From Verrucomicrobiota bacterium (GTDB lineage: Bacteria > Verrucomicrobiota > Verrucomicrobiia > Limisphaerales > J093), in contig JAKLFY010000019.1 in assembly GCA_022710935.1 (NCBI GenBank), positions 27,280 to 91,279 of the forward strand: a stretch of 64,000 bases of DNA, read 5' to 3'. Position 1 is the stretch's first letter. Every line of letters begins with the position of its first letter. Positions 1-7,222 of the stretch are shown here, piece after piece. The notes beneath the pieces were generated by a model, which saw nothing but the letters and a program-made list of their open reading frames with translations, searched no databases and was not told where the DNA came from. The position numbers were made by a program, and so were the translations under genes.

Positions 1-507
1 GGCGATCACGACCGGTTCATCGACACCTACTTCACGATGTATCCGAACATCTACTTCACCGGCGACGGCTGCCGCGTGGATCCGGATGGCGATTACTGGT
101 TGATGGGCCGCATCGACGATGTCGTGAATGTGTCCGGACACCGCATCGGCACTGCCGAAGTCGAGAGCGCGCTTGTGAGTCATCCGAAGGTGGCCGAGGC
201 CGCTGTCGCGCCGATGCCGCACGACGTCAAGGGCCAGGGGCTCTACGCCTTCGTCACCCTCAAGGAAGGCGAGCACGAGAGCGAGGAACTCCGCAAGGAA
301 CTGGCCCTGCATGTCCGCAAGGAAATCGGGCCCATTGCGGTGCCCGACAAGATCCAGTTCGCCCCGGGCCTGCCCAAGACGCGATCGGGCAAGATCATGC
401 GGCGCATCCTGCGCAAGATCGCCGAGAACGCCGTTGACCAGATCGGCGACATCACCACGCTGGCCGACCCGCACGTGGTCGAGGCGCTGGTCAAAGGGAA
501 ACAGTAA
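1..507 (+). CDS. acs: Acetyl-CoA synthetase, C-terminal part (cut by window start)
   Basis: The reading frame is open from base 1 and ends at 507, giving the last 168 residues. Acetyl-CoA synthetase activates acetate with ATP and CoA through acetyl-AMP. The fragment carries the adenylate-forming A8 hinge motif [15 protein letters not shown] and, near its end, TRSGKIMRR, which holds the invariant catalytic lysine that protein acetyltransferases modify in this family. About 480 N-terminal residues lie outside the window. An OFA-type transporter follows 142 bp downstream in the same direction, which would suit uptake of a small carboxylate and its activation, but the substrate is inferred. Confidence 0.93.
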   Translation, partial: GDHDRFIDTYFTMYPNIYFTGDGCRVDPDGDYWLMGRIDDVVNVSGHRIGTAEVESALVSHPKVAEAAVAPMPHDVKGQGLYAFVTLKEGEHESEELRKELALHVRKEIGPIAVPDKIQFAPGLPKTRSGKIMRRILRKIAENAVDQIGDITTLADPHVVEALVKGKQ

Positions 508-545
508 ATGTCCCGGCGCGGCCCCAGTGCCGCTGTCTGTTTCGT

Positions 546-572
546 GCCGCCGGGGTCCGGTGCCCCGGCGGC
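546..572. other. Perfect 10-bp GC hairpin after acs
   Basis: GCCGCCGGGG and its exact complement flank a 7-nt loop 39 bp after the acs stop. There is no T-run on either side, so it is not a classical intrinsic terminator. It may still pause or end transcription between acs and the transporter gene, or protect the acs mRNA 3' end. Confidence 0.4.
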
Positions 573-649
573 GCGATCCGCCCTTCCAACCTTCGCCCAG
601 GAACCGTGGCGCTTTCGTTTCAGCCAACACTCAACTCAGCCCATACCCT

Positions 650-1906
650 ATGCCAACTGAATCCAATGCCCCCCCTGCGCCCGTTGCGCATCGCGGTTGG
701 ACGGTCACATTCGCCGGACTCGGAATCAACCTTGCGCTCGGCGTGCTCTACACGTGGAGCATGTTCAAAGGCGCCATCGAGAAGGAGTTTGGCTGGAAAG
801 GGGACCAGCTCAACGATCCGTACGCGCTCTGTTGCCTGGCGTTTGCCTTCACCATGATCCTGGCAGGCCGCTGCCAGGACAAGTTCGGCCCGCGGTTGAC
901 GGCCTCGATCGGCGGACTGCTCGTCGGGGCGGGCATGGTGCTGATCGCCACCACGACCAGCTACGCGATTTGGCTCCTCGGGTTCGGCCTGCTGGTCGGC
1001 ATCGGCATCGGCTTTGGCTATTCCTCGGCCACTCCGCCTGCCCTCAAGTGGTTTCCTCCATCGAAGACCGGTTTGATTGCCGGCCTGGTCGTGGCAGGCT
1101 TTGGCCTGGCACCCGTCTACCTCGCACCCACGTCCCAATACCTGCTCGCCCATTTCGGCCTGCAGAAGTCGATGCTCATCTTCGGGATCGCCTTTGTGAT
1201 CCTCGTTTGCGCCTTGGCGCAATTGCTGGTGAATCCGCCCCCGGGCTATGTGGCCGGGGCCACGCCGGCGGGAGCCGGACCGGCGGCGCCCAAGCCCATT
1301 GCCGCGAGCGCGACGCCGGGCGAGATGCTGCGCCAGCCGCTGTTCTACCTGCTCTGGATCATCTACTTCATCGGCGCCGGCGCCGGCCTCATGGTCATCA
1401 GCAGCATCGGCGGCATGGCCAAGACGAGCATGGGCCACCTCGCATTCATCGCCGTGGCGGTCATGGCCATCGGCAACGCCGGCGGGCGCATCCTGGCCGG
1501 GATGCTCTCGGACAAGATCGGGCGCCGCGGGACACTGTTCCTGGTGTTGCTGTTTCAAGCTGTCCTGATGTTTGCGGCAATTCCAGTGACTGGCGCTCAG
1601 AGCATGGCCGCAGTCGTGGTCGTTGTCGTGGCAGCGTTGATCGGGGCGAACTATGGCGCCAACCTGGCGCTGTTCCCGTCCTACTGCAAAGATCTCTGGG
1701 GCCTGAAGAGCTTCGGGATCAACTACGGTCTGCTGTTCACGGCGTGGGGTCTGGGCGGATTCGCCCTGAGCGCTTTGGCCCAGCGCCTGGTCGCGGCGAG
1801 CCAGGGGAGCTACCGATCCTCGTTCATCACGGCCGGCGTGCTGCTGCTCATCGGGGCCGGGCTGACGTTCCTGATCAAACCGCCGCAGCCCAAGGCCTCC
1901 GCCTGA
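650..1906 (+). CDS. MFS transporter, oxalate/formate antiporter (OFA) type
   Basis: 418-residue polytopic inner-membrane protein with about 12 hydrophobic segments. The N-terminal stretch GLGINLALGVLYTWSMF and the repeated MFS loop pattern (GRCQDKFGPR near residue 70, SDKIGRRG near residue 285) are typical of the OFA subfamily, which exchanges or imports small carboxylates such as oxalate, formate or other monocarboxylates. The frame is open further upstream, but ATG 650 places the first membrane segment about 20 residues in, as usual, and upstream residues look like translated intergenic DNA. Position after acs suggests a carboxylate substrate, perhaps acetate; this is inference. Confidence 0.85.
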   Translation: MPTESNAPPAPVAHRGWTVTFAGLGINLALGVLYTWSMFKGAIEKEFGWKGDQLNDPYALCCLAFAFTMILAGRCQDKFGPRLTASIGGLLVGAGMVLIATTTSYAIWLLGFGLLVGIGIGFGYSSATPPALKWFPPSKTGLIAGLVVAGFGLAPVYLAPTSQYLLAHFGLQKSMLIFGIAFVILVCALAQLLVNPPPGYVAGATPAGAGPAAPKPIAASATPGEMLRQPLFYLLWIIYFIGAGAGLMVISSIGGMAKTSMGHLAFIAVAVMAIGNAGGRILAGMLSDKIGRRGTLFLVLLFQAVLMFAAIPVTGAQSMAAVVVVVVAALIGANYGANLALFPSYCKDLWGLKSFGINYGLLFTAWGLGGFALSALAQRLVAASQGSYRSSFITAGVLLLIGAGLTFLIKPPQPKASA

Positions 1907-2069
1907 GCGTGCCGTGACATGTGCGTGCATTGCCCGTGAATCTCCCACTCCGAGAACCGAGCTTTCGCGGAGGTCCGGTCCCGCGGCTGCGCCTACGGGT
2001 CAACCTCAGGCTGGCCGGGATGCGGAGATCCGACAGAGATGCTTGGGCGCGGGCGTTCTCGATGACGCG

Positions 2070-2109
2070 AAGCGTTTCGAGTGCGGCGCTTCAGCACCGC
2101 TTTGTCATG
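2070..2109 (-). repeat. Fragment of interspersed repeat F3, abutting an OMP start codon
   Basis: Read on the minus strand, this 40-bp segment matches the first part of the longer repeats at 20072-20222 and 57023-57170 (shared core CAAAGCGGTGCTGAAGC followed by a CGCACTC block). Its last bases contain the ATG at 2107 used as the start of the next gene. Confidence 0.6.
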
Positions 2110-3474
2110 AAAACCGACATGAAATCTGAAATCCAAAATCTGAAATCTGAAATCCACACCAACCGCTGTCTCTTGTCATGCGCGCTGGTGGCTCTGTCCC
2201 TGGCGACGCTACCCGCTGGCGCCTGGGAGGTGGCGACCAATCTGACCGTGAAGGCGGAGTTGAGCGCCAAAGAGGCTTACGACAGCAATGTCTATCTCCA
2301 GGACCACGAACCGGACACCGACGCCGTGCCTCGGGCGGTGCGGCCGGACCAGGAGTCGTTCGTCACCTCGGTGACGCCGAAACTCTCGCTCGATTGGAAG
2401 CCGTGCACGGCCTTCTCCGCGGCGGTCAGCTACGCGCCGGAAGTGACATTCTACCACGCCGAGTCGTCGGAGGATTACGTGGCCCACCGGGGCGCGATCA
2501 ACCTGCGGGGCGAGGTCGGGGATGTGCCCTGGGAGATGCCGCACAGCATCACCTTCATCGACGGCAATCGCCAAGGGCTCTACTACGGCGTGTCGAGCCT
2601 GCCTGGGCGACTGGATGGCGTGCCGGCGATTGGCGGCATTCCCGTGCGCGATCGGCGCGAACAGTTCGTGTACCGGGGCGGGTTCAAGGCCACCTGGTCG
2701 CTCGGCGCCTTCTTCGTCCGCCCGGTCCTCGCCGCGTACGTGCACGATTTTCAGACCAAACAGAAGCCGAACGGCAGACTCCTGCCCGACGGCGCGCCCA
2801 ATCCCGATTGGGGTTATGAGAATTACGTGGACCGGAGCGCATTGAACTATGGGCTGGATGTGGGCTGGTCGGTCCATGCGCGGACGAAGCTGTATGCCGG
2901 CTATCGTTATGGCAACGAGTTCGAGGGGACGATGGTTGGCAGTCCCTACCGCTACGATGCTCAGGTGCATCGGCCGCTGGTCGGGATCGAGGGCAAGCCC
3001 GTTTCGTGGCTCACGGCGGATGTCAGCATCGGCCCGGACATTCACAACACAACATCCCGGCACGATCCGGCGTTCGATCCCGATTACACGGCCCTCTGGG
3101 CGGATGCCGTGCTCACGCTGACGCCGACGGCGAAGGACAGCATCGCGCTGATCTGGAGGCAGAACACGCAGCCCGCCTTCTCGAGCCCGTCGGTCTACGA
3201 GGATACCGTGTACGAAGGCACGGTGCGCCATCGCTTCGATGATCAATGGTCTGTGGGCGGCGGGTTCCGCGCCTACCTCGGGGATTGGCACGATCCGGTC
3301 ATCCGCCGCGACTGGATCTTCACGCCTAGCGCGTCGGTGACCTACAGGCACGACGCCCATCTCAGCGCCGAGGTGAGCTACAGTTACGATTGGGTGGACA
3401 GCCGCGTGCCAGACACCAAAGGCCGCGAGTTCACCCGACACCTCGCCTGGCTGGCGGTGAAGTACGCTTTTTAA
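2107..3474 (+). CDS. Exported outer-membrane beta-barrel protein
   Basis: 455 residues. A signal peptide with core CLLSCALVALSLATLPAGA is followed by a mature protein rich in alternating, aromatic-flanked beta-strands (for example KLYAGYRYGNEF, SASVTYRHDAHLSAEVSYSYDW) and ending in the aromatic residue F, as outer-membrane barrels do. The start of the mature part (EAYDSNVYLQD) resembles barrel proteins of unknown function in Verrucomicrobiota and Planctomycetota. Codons 6-17 of the signal peptide n-region are made of a 7-bp repeat array (2121-2155), so the unit number decides whether ATG 2107 is in frame with the protein. The start itself lies inside an interspersed repeat, so the true initiation site is uncertain. 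Confidence 0.75.
   Translation: MKTDMKSEIQNLKSEIHTNRCLLSCALVALSLATLPAGAWEVATNLTVKAELSAKEAYDSNVYLQDHEPDTDAVPRAVRPDQESFVTSVTPKLSLDWKPCTAFSAAVSYAPEVTFYHAESSEDYVAHRGAINLRGEVGDVPWEMPHSITFIDGNRQGLYYGVSSLPGRLDGVPAIGGIPVRDRREQFVYRGGFKATWSLGAFFVRPVLAAYVHDFQTKQKPNGRLLPDGAPNPDWGYENYVDRSALNYGLDVGWSVHARTKLYAGYRYGNEFEGTMVGSPYRYDAQVHRPLVGIEGKPVSWLTADVSIGPDIHNTTSRHDPAFDPDYTALWADAVLTLTPTAKDSIALIWRQNTQPAFSSPSVYEDTVYEGTVRHRFDDQWSVGGGFRAYLGDWHDPVIRRDWIFTPSASVTYRHDAHLSAEVSYSYDWVDSRVPDTKGREFTRHLAWLAVKYAF
2121..2155 (+). repeat. Heptanucleotide array, 5 units, inside the OMP 5' coding end
   Basis: Five consecutive 7-bp units: GAAATCT, GAAATCC, AAAATCT, GAAATCT, GAAATCC. They encode KSEIQNLKSEI just after the start codon. 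Because 7 is not a multiple of 3, gain or loss of one unit would disconnect ATG 2107 from the signal peptide frame. Confidence 0.9.
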
Positions 3475-3608
3475 GCGCCAGAGCCTCACCCCGGGAGAGG
3501 TGCACAGGCTTCCGGCCTCCGCCAAGAAAGCACCTTAGCTGGGAAGCCGCGGAAACGAGATCAAGCAGGTCGCCCATGCGCACGCGGGCGTCGAGGTTGC
3601 GAAGCGTT

Positions 3609-3646
3609 CCGGAGCGCCGGCTTGCAGCCGGCTTAACGCGCGCGAC
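3609..3646 (+). repeat. 38-bp repeat, copy 1 (inverted copy at 22129-22166)
   Basis: This 38-bp sequence, built around a GCCGGC-TTGCA-GCCGGC hairpin, recurs exactly in reverse complement at 22129-22166. Both copies lie in intergenic DNA just upstream of genes for exported proteins. Sequences outside the shared core diverge. Confidence 0.85.
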
Positions 3647-3707
3647 GTGCCCAGCGATGTTCACGGGGCCAATGGGCTCTTTAATGACAAGCCCGGTCAT
3701 TCTCCCT

Positions 3708-5120
3708 ATGCGAATTGAACCGCTCAATGTCGCGGTCTTCATGATCGTGGCCGCGGCCCTCCACTCGAGTGCACGCTCGGCGTTTCCTTCGGACGCGGAC
3801 ACCAGCCCTGCGCGCGCGCCGAGCGCCGTTCACATCCAGGAATCCAACGCGACCGCGCCGGGCTGGCGGCTGCCTCCGACCCGCCCGGTGACACGGGTCA
3901 ATCCCCGCCTGGTGAATTACTTTCACATGGACCTCGCCGAGGGCCGGGTGGATCACAAGGAACGGCGCCTGGCCCAGTGGAATGTCGTCATCCTCAACCA
4001 CGACATTGTCCTCAAAGAAAAGCTGTCACTCACCCGTATGCGTCGGACCAATCCGCGCATCAAGCTCCTGGCCTGGATCCCGCTCCAGGGCCCAAACGAC
4101 GGGATGTCCAAAGGCGTGCCTGCCCCGGGGGACGCGGACTGGTATGCGCGGCGAGCCGATGGGACGTATCTGGCGCCCCACTGGGGCGGGCATCTGATGG
4201 ATGTCTGCATCCAGGGCCGGGCCTGGCTCAGGCACGTGCTGCGGTATGTCCGACGCCACTGTCTCGGACCCGGTGGTTACGACGGTCTGATGTTGGACTG
4301 TCTCTGGGCGGCGGAACCTACAGGACACGACGCCAACAGCGACGGGGTCCACGATGCGCGCGACACCGCGGCCTGGCGGGAGAGCATGCTGTTCCTGCTC
4401 CGGCAGCTTCGGGCCGAGTTCCCCGACGCCATCCTCGTGGGCAATGGCGGCCTTCCCTGGCCGGCGGATTGTCCCTACTACGAGTATGCCAACGGCTGCA
4501 TGCACGAGAACGCGCTTGGGGATCAGTTCGGCGGCACGGAATGGCTCGTCCTTTGGAATGCCTGCCAGACCGCCCTTTCCAGAATCTCGAACCGGCCCGC
4601 CTGTCATTTGATCCAGGGCGACATCCGGGCGGATCGACGGACCCAGGCCGCGGCTGCGCGCCAGCGCGCGCTGACACCGAACGATTGCCGTCGATTCCGG
4701 CTCGGTCTTGCGACGGCGCTGCTGGTCGACGGCGCGTATTTCGGTTTCGACCGCGGCGACTGTCTTCACGGCCAGCTCTGGTGGTTCGACCAATACGACC
4801 TCGACCTGGGGGCGCCGCTCGGCGCATGTGTCGAGGGGCGGGTTGGCCCCGGCACCTTTGCGCGCGACTTCGAACGCGGCCTGGTTGTGGTCAACCCGAC
4901 ACAGACGCCCGTCTCGATCGCGGACACTCTTGATTCTTCGCGGGGGATTGGCGGTGCGAAGGGGTCCGCGTTCATCGTGCCGCCGCGCGACGCTCGGATC
5001 CTGCCAGCGGGCCCGCGGAAGCCCGCAGCCTCCCCTCGGCGCTCGTTGCGTCCTGGCGAGAGAGACAGAGACTCGCATTCTATTGGCAGAGGCAGCCGTC
5101 AGGCCAGAACAGTCGCGTGA
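3708..5120 (+). CDS. Exported glycoside-hydrolase-like protein (GHL15-type TIM barrel)
   Basis: 470 residues from ATG 3708; an in-frame ATG at 3684 would add eight. A short hydrophobic leader (LNVAVFMIVAAALHSSARSA) suggests export. The body looks like the hypothetical glycosyl hydrolase GHL15 type: VNYFHMD near residue 65, YDGLMLDCLWAAEP with an acidic residue at a barrel strand end, AILVGNGGLPWP, and the closing block WWFDQYDLDLGAPLG then FERGLVVVNPT that ends the barrel. Substrate unknown. The stop overlaps the start of the small TerB-like frame. Family assignment rests on remembered motif patterns and should be confirmed by profile search. Confidence 0.6.
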   Translation: MRIEPLNVAVFMIVAAALHSSARSAFPSDADTSPARAPSAVHIQESNATAPGWRLPPTRPVTRVNPRLVNYFHMDLAEGRVDHKERRLAQWNVVILNHDIVLKEKLSLTRMRRTNPRIKLLAWIPLQGPNDGMSKGVPAPGDADWYARRADGTYLAPHWGGHLMDVCIQGRAWLRHVLRYVRRHCLGPGGYDGLMLDCLWAAEPTGHDANSDGVHDARDTAAWRESMLFLLRQLRAEFPDAILVGNGGLPWPADCPYYEYANGCMHENALGDQFGGTEWLVLWNACQTALSRISNRPACHLIQGDIRADRRTQAAAARQRALTPNDCRRFRLGLATALLVDGAYFGFDRGDCLHGQLWWFDQYDLDLGAPLGACVEGRVGPGTFARDFERGLVVVNPTQTPVSIADTLDSSRGIGGAKGSAFIVPPRDARILPAGPRKPAASPRRSLRPGERDRDSHSIGRGSRQARTVA

Positions 5121-5374
5121 TGACTGCACCGACCAAGCCCGAGCAAGAAAGCCTCTTGACGCTGGCCCTCATGGCCGCGTTCGCCGACGGAGGCAAGAGC
5201 GAGAGTGAGCGCGCCGCGTTCCAACTCAAGGAGCTGTTCTCCTCGCTCACCGACCAAGCCCGTTCGTTGCATGAACGGTACGCCGGCGAGATTCGGCAAC
5301 GCGCGTCGACTCTCAATCCAGGGCAACTGCTGGGGTTGGTGCGCGGGAATCCGGGCGGCGAGCTTCCGATCTGA
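5120..5374 (+). pseudogene. TerB/DUF533-like N-terminal fragment
   Basis: 84 residues; the ATG overlaps the preceding stop (GTGATGA), with an in-frame GTG one codon earlier. LLTLALMAAFADGGKSESERA is the kind of acidic, metal-binding first half seen in TerB-like and DUF533 proteins, normally 140 or more residues. The frame stops after GNPGGELPI, but a shifted frame a little further on (about 5385-5450) reads CVLLNAAQSAQALGAMIGLIIAPP, which resembles the missing second half. I therefore read this as a decayed or frameshifted gene; a short real protein is not excluded. Confidence 0.45.
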
Positions 5375-5435
5375 ACGTGCGTGTTACTCAACGCGGCCCA
5401 AAGCGCCCAGGCCCTCGGCGCGATGATCGGACTGA

Positions 5436-6218
5436 TCATTGCGCCGCCGAGCCGCGGGAGGTTGTGTCCGGTGAAACGGGGCTCCGGGCGGGCAGTTCGC
5501 GCAGCTTGAGGTTGCGGAACCAGACTTCGCCGCCATGATCCTGAAGGAGGATGTGGCCTTCGAGTTTGGTGCCGAACCCCTCGATATCCTTGAACTTGCT
5601 GGCGGCCACGGCCTCGAGGACCCGCGGCGATCCCAGTTCGTATTCGAGTGTCTTGAGCCCGTTCAACCAGTGCTGGACATTCGAGCCCTGGACCACAATG
5701 CGGGAGTGATTGAACTGGCCGGGCGAACGCGGTTCCTGCCAGGCCGTGGGTCCCAGAATGTCGTAGAATCCAGCCGTCTGCTGTTTGTTGCCCGGTTGGG
5801 CAAAACCGTACGCCTTGTCTTCAATGATCTGGTATTCGTGGCCGATGGGGCCCGCGCGCCGCTCGGTGATGAAGTACTTGACTCCGCTATTGGCCCTGGG
5901 ACTCAGCCGCCACTCGAACGAGAACTCGAAGTCGTTGAAAGTCCGGTCGGTGATGATATCGCCGCCGCCGCCTCGGCGCTCGTGCTTCAGACAGCCGTCT
6001 TCGATGACCCACCCTTTGTCGGGGAACGCCGGTTTCTTGAACCCGCGCCAGCCGCTCGTGCTCACGCCGTCGAACAGGAGGCGCCAGCCGGCCTCGCGCT
6101 CGGCGGGCGTCAACTGGTTGGCGGGCGGTTCGGACGAGATTCCCGCGAGCGGCTGCGCCTCGAGGGCGACAGAGAGAGCGACGAGGGACACGATCCTTCC
6201 AGCGAGGCGATCACGCAT
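5436..6218 (-). CDS. Exported DUF1080 protein (3-keto-disaccharide hydrolase family)
   Basis: 260 residues with an N-terminal signal (IVSLVALSVALEAQPLAG). The conserved DUF1080 opening WRLLFDGVSTSGWRGF is followed by GWVIEDGCLKHE, DIITDRTFNDFEFSFEWR and ANSGVKYF, the jelly-roll core of the family. DUF1080 members include 3-keto-disaccharide hydrolases and related proteins acting on oxidised glycosides. Three exported Gfo/Idh/MocA oxidoreductases elsewhere in the window could supply 3-keto substrates, but none is adjacent. It converges with the TerB-like fragment. Confidence 0.85.
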   Translation of the reverse strand: MRDRLAGRIVSLVALSVALEAQPLAGISSEPPANQLTPAEREAGWRLLFDGVSTSGWRGFKKPAFPDKGWVIEDGCLKHERRGGGGDIITDRTFNDFEFSFEWRLSPRANSGVKYFITERRAGPIGHEYQIIEDKAYGFAQPGNKQQTAGFYDILGPTAWQEPRSPGQFNHSRIVVQGSNVQHWLNGLKTLEYELGSPRVLEAVAASKFKDIEGFGTKLEGHILLQDHGGEVWFRNLKLRELPARSPVSPDTTSRGSAAQ

Positions 6219-6261
6219 AGCGCGGCCTGTCTAGCGTGCGCCCGCATGCGGGTCAAGCACG

Positions 6262-6345
6262 GCGCATCGGGTTGTTCTCGGCGTTATTTCGCCCGGTGAG
6301 GGCACACCGGGCCTGCGACACCGGAGAATGCGGCGATGGCAGGCC
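6262..6345 (+). repeat. Partial family-A hairpin repeat (copy A1)
   Basis: GCATCGGGTTGTT matches one terminus of the family-A element and is followed, after a variable stretch, by an imperfect GCCCGGTG/CACCGGGC hairpin (6291-6312) and a degraded copy of a second GC hairpin. The distal terminus is not recognisable. It forms part of the 227-bp space between the divergent DUF1080 and fabI genes. Confidence 0.6.
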
Positions 6346-6445
6346 CGGTCCCCGGCCTCGGCGCTTTCAACGGCCGGCATTTCCGCCCTTGCCAGAGCGG
6401 CGGGGCGCGCCTAACGCTATCGGCTTGAACGACGGAGCCAACAGC

Positions 6446-7216
6446 ATGCGACTGCTCGAAGGAAAGACGGGGATCGTGTTTGGTGTGGCGAACAGGCGTT
6501 CGATCGCCTGGGCGATCGCCCAGGCCTGGGCCCAGGCTGGCGCCACGCTCGCCTTCACCTACCAAGGCGAGCGCCTCAAGGAAAACGTCGAGGAACTCGC
6601 CGCCACGTTCGGCGCGGATACGCTGATCCTCCCGTGCGACGTCCGGCAGGACGACGAGATCGCGTCGGTGTTTGCCGCGCTCGAAAGCAAGTTCGGCACC
6701 TTGCACCTGCTCCTGCATTCGGTGGCGTTTGCCCCTCGAGACGCGCTCGAAGGCGCGTTCATCGACACGAGTCGGGAGGCCTTTCGCATTGCGCACGACG
6801 TCAGCGCCTATTCGCTGGTTGCCCTGGCCCGCGCGGCCGCTCCCCTGATGACGGAGGGCGGCAGCATTCTTGGATTGAGCTACTACGGCGCCCGAAAGGT
6901 CGTGCCCCATTACAACGTCATGGGGGTCGCGAAGGCCGCCCTCGAAGCCTCGACCCGCTATCTGGCCTACGATTTGGGCCCCAAACGCATCCGCGTCAAC
7001 TGCATCAGCGCCGGCCCGGTCAACACTCTGGCCGCCCGGGGTATCGCGGGCTTCCAGGACATGCTCCGGCATTACGAGCTGAAGGCGCCGCTCAAGCGCA
7101 ACGTGACCGCCGATGAACTGGGGGCGACCGGCACATTCCTGGCCAGCGACGGCGCCGCGGCGATCACCGGCCAGGTCCTCTACGTCGATTGCGGCTACCA
7201 GATCATGGGGATGTAG
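6446..7216 (+). CDS. fabI: Enoyl-[acyl-carrier-protein] reductase (NADH), FabI
   Basis: 256 residues, the usual FabI length. FabI carries out the last reduction in each round of type II fatty-acid elongation. Seen directly: N-terminal nucleotide-binding GVANRRSIAWAIA, HSVAFAP in the middle, SYYGARK followed by YNVMGVAK, which gives the family's Y-x6-K catalytic pair, and RVNCISAGPV plus GQVLYVDCGYQIMGM at the C-terminus. ATG 6446 was chosen because MRLLEGKTGIVFGVA matches the normal start; the open frame upstream runs through repeat DNA. It is a probable single essential gene, not in an operon. Confidence 0.95.
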   Translation: MRLLEGKTGIVFGVANRRSIAWAIAQAWAQAGATLAFTYQGERLKENVEELAATFGADTLILPCDVRQDDEIASVFAALESKFGTLHLLLHSVAFAPRDALEGAFIDTSREAFRIAHDVSAYSLVALARAAAPLMTEGGSILGLSYYGARKVVPHYNVMGVAKAALEASTRYLAYDLGPKRIRVNCISAGPVNTLAARGIAGFQDMLRHYELKAPLKRNVTADELGATGTFLASDGAAAITGQVLYVDCGYQIMGM

Positions 7217-7222
7217 CGGGCC

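Noticed and set aside
546..572. Intrinsic terminator after acs
   Set aside because: The stem is strong but no T-run follows on either strand, so it is listed only as a hairpin.
311..649. A long N-terminal extension of the MFS transporter
   Set aside because: The extension overlaps the acs 3' end in another frame and has no protein-like character; ATG 650 gives the family start.
620..1948. A 442-codon minus-strand open frame opposite the MFS transporter
   Set aside because: Composition is dominated by D, H, Q, R and A with no hydrophobic order; the plus strand encodes a clear transporter.
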